The notes: generated by a model not told the origin, from the sequence alone. Positions 1 through 5,723 are shown, counted from the first letter of the stretch. The stretch is 5,901 nucleotides of DNA from an uncultured Ruminococcus sp. (GCA_900551005.1 URUL01000107.1:1-5901), one strand, 5' to 3'. Numbers and translations: made by a program.

Positions 1-130
1 CGCTTTGGCAGGGCGGGAACTGACAGGGAGATTTCTAAGAGGGAACCTCTTAGATGACTTTTGGTACTTTTGGTCATACAAAAGTACGATCATACATATA
101 GCGATTTCAGCCTGTTTTCGATAGACGGAA
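1..130. repeat. Intergenic left edge with two short perfect palindromes and a tandem 9-mer
   Basis: No gene is supported here. Three structures are visible. (1) A 9-bp inverted repeat, TCTAAGAGG at 34-42 and CCTCTTAGA at 46-54, around a GAA loop. (2) A tandem direct repeat of ACTTTTGGT at 57-65 and 66-74. (3) A 9-bp inverted repeat, GTACTTTTG at 64-72 and CAAAAGTAC at 79-87, around a 6-nt loop. The first hairpin is followed on the plus strand by a weak T-rich stretch, so it could be a terminator for a gene entering from the left. The layered palindromes look more like a short intergenic repeat element of the kind common in clostridial genomes. That is inference, because only one copy lies in the window. 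Bases 88-130 show nothing further. Confidence 0.5.
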
Positions 131-156
131 GACCGCACGGCAAGCGCCGTGCGGTC
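131..156 (-). terminator. GC-rich hairpin downstream of lgt, probable terminator
   Basis: A perfect 11-bp inverted repeat (GACCGCACGGC at 131-141, GCCGTGCGGTC at 146-156) surrounds a 4-nt loop and lies 26 bp beyond the lgt stop codon. Read on the minus strand, the stem is followed only by a weak pyrimidine run (TTCCGTCT), not a true U-tract. Termination may therefore be partial, or the hairpin may mainly stabilise the 3' end of the message. On the plus strand it is followed by GGGTTT, which is no better. Confidence 0.55.
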
Positions 157-182
157 GGGTTTATGAGCGTGGTTCGTGTCGT

Positions 183-1484
183 TTATCTGTCGGAATTCTC
201 ACCACTTTGCTCTGCGCTGTTTTCAGTCTCCGTCTCGGACTCCTTTTCGTCGGCTTCGAATTCCGCCTCGACTCGGGGCTCGACTTCGACTTTCGACGTG
301 GTGCCTTCTTTCTCTTCAGATATCCTCTGCCCGTCTGCCGCCTCTTCCTTATCGGAAACAACCTTGTTCCGTCTCGGAGAATGTATCACGGTTTTGTCCT
401 TATATTCATCCGGCGTACCGAACTCTTCATAGCTTACTTCAAATTCGGGTTCTGCCGTGACATTTGCAAATTCCGAGGTCTGCACGAAAGGATCTTTCGC
501 CATGGCGCGCTTTTTCGCTTCCGCCTGCTCGATGGTCGCCATGCGCTCAAATTCGTTTGTATCAAACTGAACTTCGCCTGTTACGGCAAGGCTTGATTTC
601 GGCGGTCTGATGCCGAGGAGTACCGTTATGTCCACGATCTCATCCTTGCCGATGACGCCGCTATTTGCCATTTTCTTATGTTTTGTCAGCAAGATGATCA
701 GGAAAATGAGCGAGAGGACAAATCCCACGCCGGCGACTATCTGAGAGACACGCAGCTTTCCTATATAGAGCGAGTCTGTACGCAGACCCTCGATAAACAT
801 TCTGCCGAGGCCGTACCAGCAGGCATATTCAAGAATGATCTGCCCGTGAAATTTGCGCTTTTTATAGAATATATTGATAAGTGTAAAGCCTATCACATTC
901 CAGAGTGATTCATAGAGAAAGGTAGGATGCACGTAACGTGTTTCCGCCATGCCGAGCTTTCTGATACCCATACGCCAGGGGAGCGTGGTATCTCCGCCGT
1001 ATGCCTCGACATTCATGAAGTTGCCCCACCTGCCGATAGCCTGTGCTATCATGACGCCCGGGATCACCATATCGCCCATCATGCAGAAGGATTGCTTCTT
1101 GTGCTTTGCCACGAGAAAGACCATCAGCGCGCCGACGAGAACACCGCCGTAGATGGCGAGACCGCCGTCACGCGGGCTGATCACATCCCAAAAGGAATGG
1201 TAGCTGTGGTCCTTGAGCGAGAAGATGACGTAATAAAGTCTTGCACCGATAACGGCTATCGGGACTGTCCAAAGTGTATAGTCGAGCACGGTATCAAAAT
1301 TGATACCCACTTGGTTGGCACGCCATGCAAGGTAAGAAAACGCCACGATAATGCCGAAGCAGATGATGACGCCGTACCACATGATATCTATCCCGAAGAG
1401 ACGGAAGGCGAGACGGTTTACGGGAAATTCGCCTATTCCGAGCCCCGGAAAGGATACTATGGAAATATATTCGGAGGGATTCAT
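183..1484 (-). CDS. lgt: Prolipoprotein diacylglyceryl transferase (Lgt) with long acidic C-terminal tail
   Basis: Integral membrane enzyme that transfers diacylglycerol from phosphatidylglycerol to the lipobox cysteine of prelipoproteins, the first step of lipoprotein maturation. The Lgt signature GRWGNFMNVEAYG is at residues 151-163. It gives R152, N155 and E160, which align with E. coli R143, N146 and E151. Y37 sits at the position of E. coli Y26, and E232/R235 lie in the conserved GR-x3-EGLR segment. The GGLAIYGG segment (107-114) has Tyr112 where E. coli has the essential His103; as far as I recall this variant occurs in other Gram-positive Lgts. Several hydrophobic helices fill residues 25-266. 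The catalytic body ends near residue 272, the usual family length of 260-290. Residues 273-433 are extra, hydrophilic and increasingly Glu-rich, and probably cytosolic because the Lgt C-terminus faces the cytoplasm. AAGGAG (1494-1499) lies 9 nt before the ATG. The gap to the upstream yfmH-like gene is 26 nt, so the two are probably co-transcribed. Confidence 0.97.
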   Translation of the reverse strand: MNPSEYISIVSFPGLGIGEFPVNRLAFRLFGIDIMWYGVIICFGIIVAFSYLAWRANQVGINFDTVLDYTLWTVPIAVIGARLYYVIFSLKDHSYHSFWDVISPRDGGLAIYGGVLVGALMVFLVAKHKKQSFCMMGDMVIPGVMIAQAIGRWGNFMNVEAYGGDTTLPWRMGIRKLGMAETRYVHPTFLYESLWNVIGFTLINIFYKKRKFHGQIILEYACWYGLGRMFIEGLRTDSLYIGKLRVSQIVAGVGFVLSLIFLIILLTKHKKMANSGVIGKDEIVDITVLLGIRPPKSSLAVTGEVQFDTNEFERMATIEQAEAKKRAMAKDPFVQTSEFANVTAEPEFEVSYEEFGTPDEYKDKTVIHSPRRNKVVSDKEEAADGQRISEEKEGTTSKVEVEPRVEAEFEADEKESETETENSAEQSGENSDR

Positions 1485-1510
1485 AAATTTTTTCTCCTTT
1501 TCCGCGATTT

Positions 1511-2794
1511 TTATTTGCTTATTGGCTTCACAATGCTCATCGCATAGTATTTCTCATCGAAAAGCTCGATGAGAAGCTTGTATACGTCTTCGTATGTCAC
1601 GCTTGTGAGTATATCACCGTATGCGAGCCCGTCGAGGCCGTCATGCATGGCGAAGGTAAAAACTTCAGCCAGCTCAGTTGAGTCGAAGTTCTTGATATAT
1701 GAGGCGTACTCGGCTCTTTTGATGCGCTCGAAATCCGCGCGGTCAAAGCCCGTCTTTTTCATTTTCTCAACGTGTGCGACGACCTTGTCGTATACAGCTT
1801 CGGGCTCATCGCTTTCGCCATGAATATACACTACCGATGAATTTCTGTCATGGTCGAAGGAGGCGGAAAAGCCGTTTGCAAGTCCGCTCTCGTACATTTC
1901 TATGCCGAAATCAGAGGAAGCGCCGAAGAGAAGCTCGGTGAGGATATCGCCGGTCGCCTGCTTCTTTGCACGCTCGAGCGGGTCTGCGGAGATTTTCGTA
2001 TCCTTTACGCCGATATAAAAGAGCGGCTTTGCAACTTCAAATTCCGCTGTGACGCGCTTCTTATTTACTTCGGGCTGCTCGGCATTATACGAACGTATGA
2101 TTTCCTTCGGCTCCTGTATCGGCAGGATCTTATCTGCCACGCGGAGTACGACCTCGGGATCTTCTGCTGTGTTCACAACGAGCATCATATTGGACAGATT
2201 ATAGAAAACATCATAGCATTTATAGAGCAGCTTGTCCGTTATCTCGGCGATGGACTCGACAGTGCCCGCCACGTTTATTTTTATCTGACTGTCCTTGTAG
2301 AGCGCTTCCATCAGGTTATAATAAAGCGCACGGTGGGGATTGTCCTCACCCATGCGTATCTCCTGACCGATAATACCCTGTTCTTTTGCCACGGTTTCGG
2401 GAGTGTAGTAGGGCTTTGTGACATAGTCGAGCAGTATCTCCAGATTTTCTTCGAAATGGTCGGAGCAGGAGAAGAGATATGCCGTCATAGCCGAGGAGGT
2501 GAAAGCATTTGCATTCGCGCCGTATTTTGCAAACCGTGCAAAGGTATCGCTTCCGTCCTCGTTTTCGAACATCTTGTGCTCGAGGAAGTGCGCGATGCCG
2601 TCGGGCACGCGGGTGAAATCCTTGTCTCCGGCGAGCTTGAAGCAGTTGTCTATAGCTCCGTATTTCGTGCTGAAGATGGCATAGCTCGTCGTGAAGTTCT
2701 TCGGTATTATATAAATATCGAGGCCGCTCTTGTGATGTGTATAATAATATTTTTCGCCTATGGCTTTGTTTTCTGTAAGTTTAAGCTCACTCAT
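1511..2794 (-). CDS. yfmH: M16 family zinc metallopeptidase, YmfH-like (EF-P modification-associated, PGAP name YfmH)
   Basis: A 427-residue M16B-type protein, the normal size for one two-domain M16B subunit. The inverted zinc motif HFLEH is intact (H69, E72, H73) in the segment PDGIAHFLEHKMFE, which resembles Bacillus YmfH. The distal zinc ligand is probably E145, with the partner acidic residue E138 seven positions earlier, as in pitrilysin. The C-terminal domain, around FGASSDFG (290-297), lacks the Arg/Tyr pair that normally completes the M16 active site. The partner protein encoded just upstream has that pair, so a heterodimer is likely. No signal peptide or membrane segment is visible, so it is probably cytoplasmic. 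In B. subtilis ymfF and ymfH have been implicated in 5-aminopentanol modification of elongation factor P; carrying that role over to this organism is inference. GGAGGT (2803-2808), inside the upstream gene, sits 8 nt before the ATG. The 8-nt overlap (2787-2794) suggests translational coupling. Confidence 0.9.
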   Translation of the reverse strand: MSELKLTENKAIGEKYYYTHHKSGLDIYIIPKNFTTSYAIFSTKYGAIDNCFKLAGDKDFTRVPDGIAHFLEHKMFENEDGSDTFARFAKYGANANAFTSSAMTAYLFSCSDHFEENLEILLDYVTKPYYTPETVAKEQGIIGQEIRMGEDNPHRALYYNLMEALYKDSQIKINVAGTVESIAEITDKLLYKCYDVFYNLSNMMLVVNTAEDPEVVLRVADKILPIQEPKEIIRSYNAEQPEVNKKRVTAEFEVAKPLFYIGVKDTKISADPLERAKKQATGDILTELLFGASSDFGIEMYESGLANGFSASFDHDRNSSVVYIHGESDEPEAVYDKVVAHVEKMKKTGFDRADFERIKRAEYASYIKNFDSTELAEVFTFAMHDGLDGLAYGDILTSVTYEDVYKLLIELFDEKYYAMSIVKPISK

Positions 2795-4073
2795 CTTCGC
2801 TTACCTCCATTCCGCAAAGGAAATATATTGTATCGAGCTTGATGCTCTGCGCTCGTTCCACGATCTGTTCTTTTGTGATTGCGCAGATCTTTTCCATGCG
2901 TTCCTCCGGCGTTTCGGATGTGCCGGAAAAAGCACCTTCCAGATACCAGGAGGCGATTCTGCTCGTCTTATCCGTCACGGAGCGCAGATTGTTTACGAGG
3001 ATATTCTTCGCATCGGAAAGCTCTGCATCGGTGATATCGCCCTTTTTGATATTGCCGAGCTGAGTGAGGATCTCATCTATGGTCTGTTTTTTCTTTGAAA
3101 ATTCGATTCCGCTGTTTACGAATACAGCTCCTTTCACGGCATCGTAGTTTGCGCCGCAATAATAGCAGAGGCTGAGTCGCTCGCGGACATTCATGAAAAG
3201 CTTACTGCTGGTGCCTCCGCCGAAAATAATCGCTGCCAACTGCATGACGAGAAAATCGTCGTCCTCGCGGCAGCAGCCGGCGCGGAAGCCGAGAGCAAGC
3301 TTGCCCTGACCGATATTCTGATGCTCATAAACGGTTTTTGGCTCGCCCTTCGGCGCGCGGGGAGCTTCGGTTTTCAGATCATAGCCCGCACCGCGTCCGA
3401 TCTTCGAGAACATATCCTCAAAGGCGCAGACGACCTTGTCGAAATCGAGATTTCCCACTGCAAAAATCTCTGTTCTCGCGTTCTCAAGCAGATCGCGATA
3501 TGCCGCATAAACGCGCTCTGAGGTAAGAGCGGCAATGCCTTCCACACTGCCTTTTTCATTGGCGGCATAGGCTTCGCCGCGGAACATTTCCTCGCGCATA
3601 CGGCGGTTTGCGTATGCTATCTTGTTATTGGCATCGGCACGTACGGCATCCGCAAGTTTTGCCTTTTCGCTCTCCACATATTCGCGCTTGAAAACGCCGT
3701 CTTCAAGTACGGGGCAAAAAAGGATCTGCGAGAGCATTTCCAGCATGCCTCCCGTGATATCTGTGCCGTCCATGGAATATTTGTTTGCAAGCATATTTGC
3801 GCTTATATTGATCAGCTGGACATCGCCGCGCTTCGATATATCCACTCCTATGCCGGAATCATAGAGTGATTCGAGCTGCTTGCGTATCGCACCGATATCG
3901 GGATATTTTTCGGTTCCGCGCTTCAGAACATACGGGACGAGCGCATTTGCCGCCGCATTTTCTTCGGAAAGCGGAACGGCAAAGGTTATCCTGATAAGAT
4001 CGGATTTGAACTTGTCGGTAGCCACGGTATTGACAAAGACATTTTTTGCTATTTCTTTTCGTGTGAATGACAT
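2787..4073 (-). CDS. yfmF: M16 family peptidase-like subunit without zinc motif, YmfF-like (PGAP name YfmF)
   Basis: A 428-residue M16B-fold protein and first gene of the left operon. The place where HxxEH would lie reads LVPYVLKRG (45-53), so the zinc site is absent and the protein cannot be an M16 peptidase by itself. The C-terminal domain keeps the second conserved element, FGGGTSSKLFMNVRERL (284-300) followed by CYY (303-305). R297 and Y304 or Y305 fit the Arg/Tyr pair that contacts substrate in M16 enzymes. Together with the downstream HFLEH-bearing protein this matches the split-site M16B heterodimer design. No signal peptide or membrane helix is seen. Bacillus YmfF and YmfH are associated with EF-P 5-aminopentanol modification; the role here is inferred. 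The ATG at 4073 is preceded at 7 nt by GAAAGGA (4081-4087), and a promoter lies about 40 bp upstream. The C-terminus (MEVSEDE) carries the ribosome binding site of the next gene in its codons. Confidence 0.88.
   Translation of the reverse strand: MSFTRKEIAKNVFVNTVATDKFKSDLIRITFAVPLSEENAAANALVPYVLKRGTEKYPDIGAIRKQLESLYDSGIGVDISKRGDVQLINISANMLANKYSMDGTDITGGMLEMLSQILFCPVLEDGVFKREYVESEKAKLADAVRADANNKIAYANRRMREEMFRGEAYAANEKGSVEGIAALTSERVYAAYRDLLENARTEIFAVGNLDFDKVVCAFEDMFSKIGRGAGYDLKTEAPRAPKGEPKTVYEHQNIGQGKLALGFRAGCCREDDDFLVMQLAAIIFGGGTSSKLFMNVRERLSLCYYCGANYDAVKGAVFVNSGIEFSKKKQTIDEILTQLGNIKKGDITDAELSDAKNILVNNLRSVTDKTSRIASWYLEGAFSGTSETPEERMEKICAITKEQIVERAQSIKLDTIYFLCGMEVSEDE
2803..2808 (-). promoter_or_regulatory. 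Ribosome binding site of yfmH embedded in the end of yfmF
   Basis: GGAGGT on the minus strand lies 8 nt before the yfmH ATG (2792-2794). It is built into the Met-Glu-Val codons near the end of yfmF, whose TGA stop (2787-2789) lies past the yfmH start. The arrangement fixes the yfmH start and points to coupled translation, giving near-equal amounts of two proteins expected to pair. Confidence 0.8.
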
Positions 4074-4112
4074 TGCTTTTTCCTTTCAAAAATAAAATTT
4101 TTATTAAATCTA

Positions 4113-4141
4113 ATTTTAACATGTTTTTTTTGCTTTTTCAA
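4113..4141 (-). promoter_or_regulatory. Sigma-A-type promoter of the yfmF-yfmH-lgt operon
   Basis: On the minus strand, TTGAAA (plus coordinates 4136-4141) is followed after exactly 17 nt by TAAAAT (4113-4118). A TGT immediately before the -10 makes it an extended -10 element. Transcription would start near 4106, giving a leader of about 30 nt before the yfmF ATG. Both boxes differ from consensus by one base. No other site of similar quality lies closer to yfmF. Confidence 0.72.
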
Positions 4142-4208
4142 TAGTTTACCGTATAAAAGCACTTTTTTATTTTCGACACCCAAAATTGACATTTCAAATA
4201 TTTCTGTT

Positions 4209-4225
4209 ATATTTTTGCAAAATAT
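4209..4225. repeat. AT-rich palindrome abutting the nfeD -35 box
   Basis: ATATTTT (4209-4215) and AAAATAT (4219-4225) form a perfect 7-bp inverted repeat around a TGC centre. The right arm overlaps the first base of the TTGACA -35 element. It could be a protein binding site, but sequence this AT-rich produces such palindromes easily. No known operator is recognised. Confidence 0.3.
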
Positions 4226-4253
4226 TGACATAATGAGAGCATTATGCTATAAT
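4225..4253 (+). promoter_or_regulatory. Consensus sigma-A promoter of the nfeD-SPFH operon
   Basis: TTGACA (4225-4230), a 17-nt spacer and TATAAT (4248-4253) are all perfect consensus, with a TGC extension (4245-4247) directly before the -10. The predicted start is near 4260, leaving a leader of about 36 nt before the nfeD ATG. A promoter this strong on paper usually implies either high constitutive output or control by a repressor. The inverted repeat inside its spacer is a candidate operator. Confidence 0.88.
4230..4245. promoter_or_regulatory. Inverted repeat in the nfeD promoter spacer, possible operator
   Basis: ATAATG (4230-4235) and CATTAT (4240-4245) form a perfect 6-bp inverted repeat separated by AGAG. 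It fills the gap between the -35 and -10 boxes, a position where a bound dimer would block RNA polymerase. The arm sequence resembles Fur-like boxes, but the spacing differs by one base from the classic Fur arrangement, so no regulator is assigned. Confidence 0.4.
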
Positions 4254-4282
4254 TATAACATAAAATTCCGATGAGGAGAAAA

Positions 4283-4287
4283 GAGGT
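4283..4287 (+). promoter_or_regulatory. Ribosome binding site of nfeD
   Basis: GAGGT ends 8 nt before the ATG at 4296. A second purine-rich stretch, GAGGAG (4273-4278), is too far upstream (17 nt) to serve this start, and no in-frame start follows it at a suitable distance. This supports 4296 as the start. Confidence 0.7.
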
Positions 4288-4295
4288 CTTGCTTT

Positions 4296-4769
4296 ATGGG
4301 TACAATAGCAGAGTGGGTGAGCGAAAATCTCAGCGTGGTGCTGTGGCTTGCCGTCATCATCATAGCCACGATCGCCGAGGCACAGACGATGGCGCTTGTT
4401 TCGATATGGTTCATTCCTTCCGCAGGAGTGGCACTTATTCTGTCCTTCTGTCATGTTCATATCGGAATACAGATAGCTGTCTTTGCCGTGCTGTCCTTTC
4501 TCCTGCTTATATTCTCGAGAAAGATATTCAAAAAGGCTCTCCGCATAAAGCCGGTCGCGACGAATGCCGATTCGCTGATAGGGGAGCGCGCGATTGTCAC
4601 AGAGGATATATGCAATATAGAGTCCAAAGGAGCGGCAAAGGTTCGCGGGCTGGAATGGTCGGCAAGGTCGGCTGACGGAAGCGACATTGAAGCGGGTACC
4701 GTCGTCCTCGTCACCGGCATAGAGGGCGTAAAACTCATTTGCACAAGAGACAAATCAGATAAGAAATAA
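4296..4769 (+). CDS. NfeD family membrane protein (short form, partner of SPFH protein)
   Basis: A 157-residue short NfeD protein of the kind encoded next to stomatin or flotillin-like genes. Hydrophobic segments at about residues 13-27, 33-51 and 57-73 are likely membrane helices, followed by a basic stretch (RKIFKKALRIK, 75-85). The soluble C-terminal part (about 90-150) fits the OB-fold NfeD domain: SLIGERAIV (93-101), the central GLEWSA (118-123), and the closing GTVVLVTGIEGVKL (134-147). Short NfeD proteins lack the ClpP-like serine protease domain of the long forms and are thought to interact with the neighbouring SPFH protein through the OB domain; the exact role is unclear. E. coli YbbJ and B. 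subtilis YuaF are comparable partners. It is the first gene of the operon, and its stop is 12 nt before the SPFH start. Confidence 0.9.
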   Translation: MGTIAEWVSENLSVVLWLAVIIIATIAEAQTMALVSIWFIPSAGVALILSFCHVHIGIQIAVFAVLSFLLLIFSRKIFKKALRIKPVATNADSLIGERAIVTEDICNIESKGAAKVRGLEWSARSADGSDIEAGTVVLVTGIEGVKLICTRDKSDKK

Positions 4770-4770
4770 C

Positions 4771-4775
4771 GGAGG
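4771..4775 (+). promoter_or_regulatory. Ribosome binding site of the SPFH gene
   Basis: GGAGG begins one base after the nfeD stop codon and ends 6 nt before the ATG at 4782. This near-perfect site allows efficient independent initiation, in line with a scaffold protein that is needed in excess over its NfeD partner (inference). Confidence 0.8.
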
Positions 4776-4781
4776 CTTATT

Positions 4782-5711
4782 ATGTTATTCATTATTCTCG
4801 GCATTGTTTTGGTCGTTTTGATTATTGTTATCATATCCAATATCGTCATCGTTCCGCAGGCGCGTGCCGCTGTTATCGAGCGACTCGGAACATATCATAC
4901 GACATGGCATACGGGATTTCATTTCCGAATACCTTTCGTTGAGCGCATAGCAAAAAAGGTTTCCCTCATGGAGCAGGTTGCGGATTTCCCTCCGCAGGCC
5001 GTTATCACGAAGGATAACGTAAAAATGCAGATAGACACGGTCGTTTTCTTCCAGATAACAGATTGCAAGCTCTATGCTTACGGCGTTGAAAACCCCATGT
5101 CGGCTATCGAAAATCTGACGGCTACCACGCTTCGTAATATCATCGGCGAGCTGGAGCTGGACAATACGCTCACGAGCCGCGATCTGATCAATACGAAGAT
5201 GCGTGCGATACTCGACGAAGCTACCGATCCGTGGGGCATCAAGGTGAATCGCGTGGAGCTGAAGAACATCATGCCGCCGAAGGAGATTCAGGACGCGATG
5301 GAGAAGCAGATGAAGGCGGAACGCGAGCGCCGCGAGCTTATCCTGCGCGCAGAGGGCGAAAAGAATTCCACGATTCTCGTAGCCGAAGGTAAAAAGCAGG
5401 CTATGATACTCGATGCAGAGGCTCAGAAGCAGCGTGAGATACTTCTCGCCGAGGCTGACAGAGCCGCAAAGATCTGTGCCGCAGAGGGCGAGGCAGAGGC
5501 TATCCTCAAGATTCAGCAGGCAACTGCCGAGGGCATCAGGAAGATAAACGAAGCCGCTCCTTCCGACAAGGTCATCGCGATAAAGAGTCTTGAGGCGTTT
5601 GAGAAGGCGGCAGACGGCAAGGCTACGAAGATCATCATTCCGAGTGAGATCGCTTCTCTTGCGGGACTGGCAACTTCCGTTACCGAGCTTGTAAAGAAAA
5701 CCGAAGAGTAA
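4782..5711 (+). CDS. SPFH/stomatin-family membrane protein (QmcA/YbbK-like)
   Basis: A 309-residue stomatin-type SPFH (band 7) protein. An N-terminal membrane anchor (about residues 2-24) is followed by the SPFH domain (about 25-185), with typical segments: VPQARAAVIERLG (24-36), TGFHFRIPFVERI (44-56), a stretch around TKDNVKMQIDTVVFFQI (76-92), and WGIKVNRVELKNIMPP (151-166). A long charged coiled coil follows (about 168-250) and includes five in-register 11-residue repeats at 188-242. The C-terminus (about 265-309) is mildly hydrophobic. Members form large membrane-anchored oligomers that organise lipid domains and often bind membrane proteases; the client here is unknown. The length matches E. 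coli QmcA, which also neighbours a small NfeD gene (ybbJ). It is the last gene of the operon, ending just before a strong terminator. Members differ in detail, so no symbol is assigned. Confidence 0.93.
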   Translation: MLFIILGIVLVVLIIVIISNIVIVPQARAAVIERLGTYHTTWHTGFHFRIPFVERIAKKVSLMEQVADFPPQAVITKDNVKMQIDTVVFFQITDCKLYAYGVENPMSAIENLTATTLRNIIGELELDNTLTSRDLINTKMRAILDEATDPWGIKVNRVELKNIMPPKEIQDAMEKQMKAERERRELILRAEGEKNSTILVAEGKKQAMILDAEAQKQREILLAEADRAAKICAAEGEAEAILKIQQATAEGIRKINEAAPSDKVIAIKSLEAFEKAADGKATKIIIPSEIASLAGLATSVTELVKKTEE

Positions 5712-5723
5712 ACACATTGGCGG

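Noticed and set aside
1..57. Open plus-strand frame running from the window edge to a TGA at 55-57
   Set aside because: Only 18 codons, overlapping a perfect palindrome, with no recognisable C-terminus; chance is sufficient.
207..596. 129-residue plus-strand open frame opposite the Lgt tail
   Set aside because: It is Phe/Arg/Leu-rich as expected antisense to an acidic Glu-rich tail, with no start signals. The minus frame continues uninterrupted from the Lgt body, so the tail is the real coding sequence.
927..1547. 206-residue plus-strand open frame opposite lgt
   Set aside because: His- and Asp-rich translation typical of an antisense shadow; the opposite strand carries the full Lgt signature.
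1850..2842. 330-residue plus-strand open frame opposite the M16 genes
   Set aside because: It lies antisense to a protein with an intact HFLEH motif, crosses the overlap of two real genes, has no good ribosome binding site and no recognisable domain.
4049..4231. 60-residue minus-strand open frame across the divergent promoter region
   Set aside because: It crosses the yfmF promoter and the yfmF start, is Lys/Ile/Phe-rich as expected from AT-rich spacer, and has no ribosome binding site.
4230..4245. Fur or PerR box in the nfeD promoter
   Set aside because: The arms resemble Fur-type half-sites, but the spacing is 4 rather than 5 bases and the outer bases do not match; kept only as an unassigned operator candidate.
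4074..4295. Riboswitch or structured leader in the divergent spacer
   Set aside because: Both primary leaders are only about 30-36 nt, and the rest of the spacer is AT-rich with no multi-stem fold or recognisable riboswitch core.
4785..5717. 310-residue minus-strand open frame opposite the SPFH gene
   Set aside because: It is in codon register with a clear SPFH gene, has no recognisable domain, and is Leu/Arg-rich as expected from reverse-complemented Lys/Glu codons.
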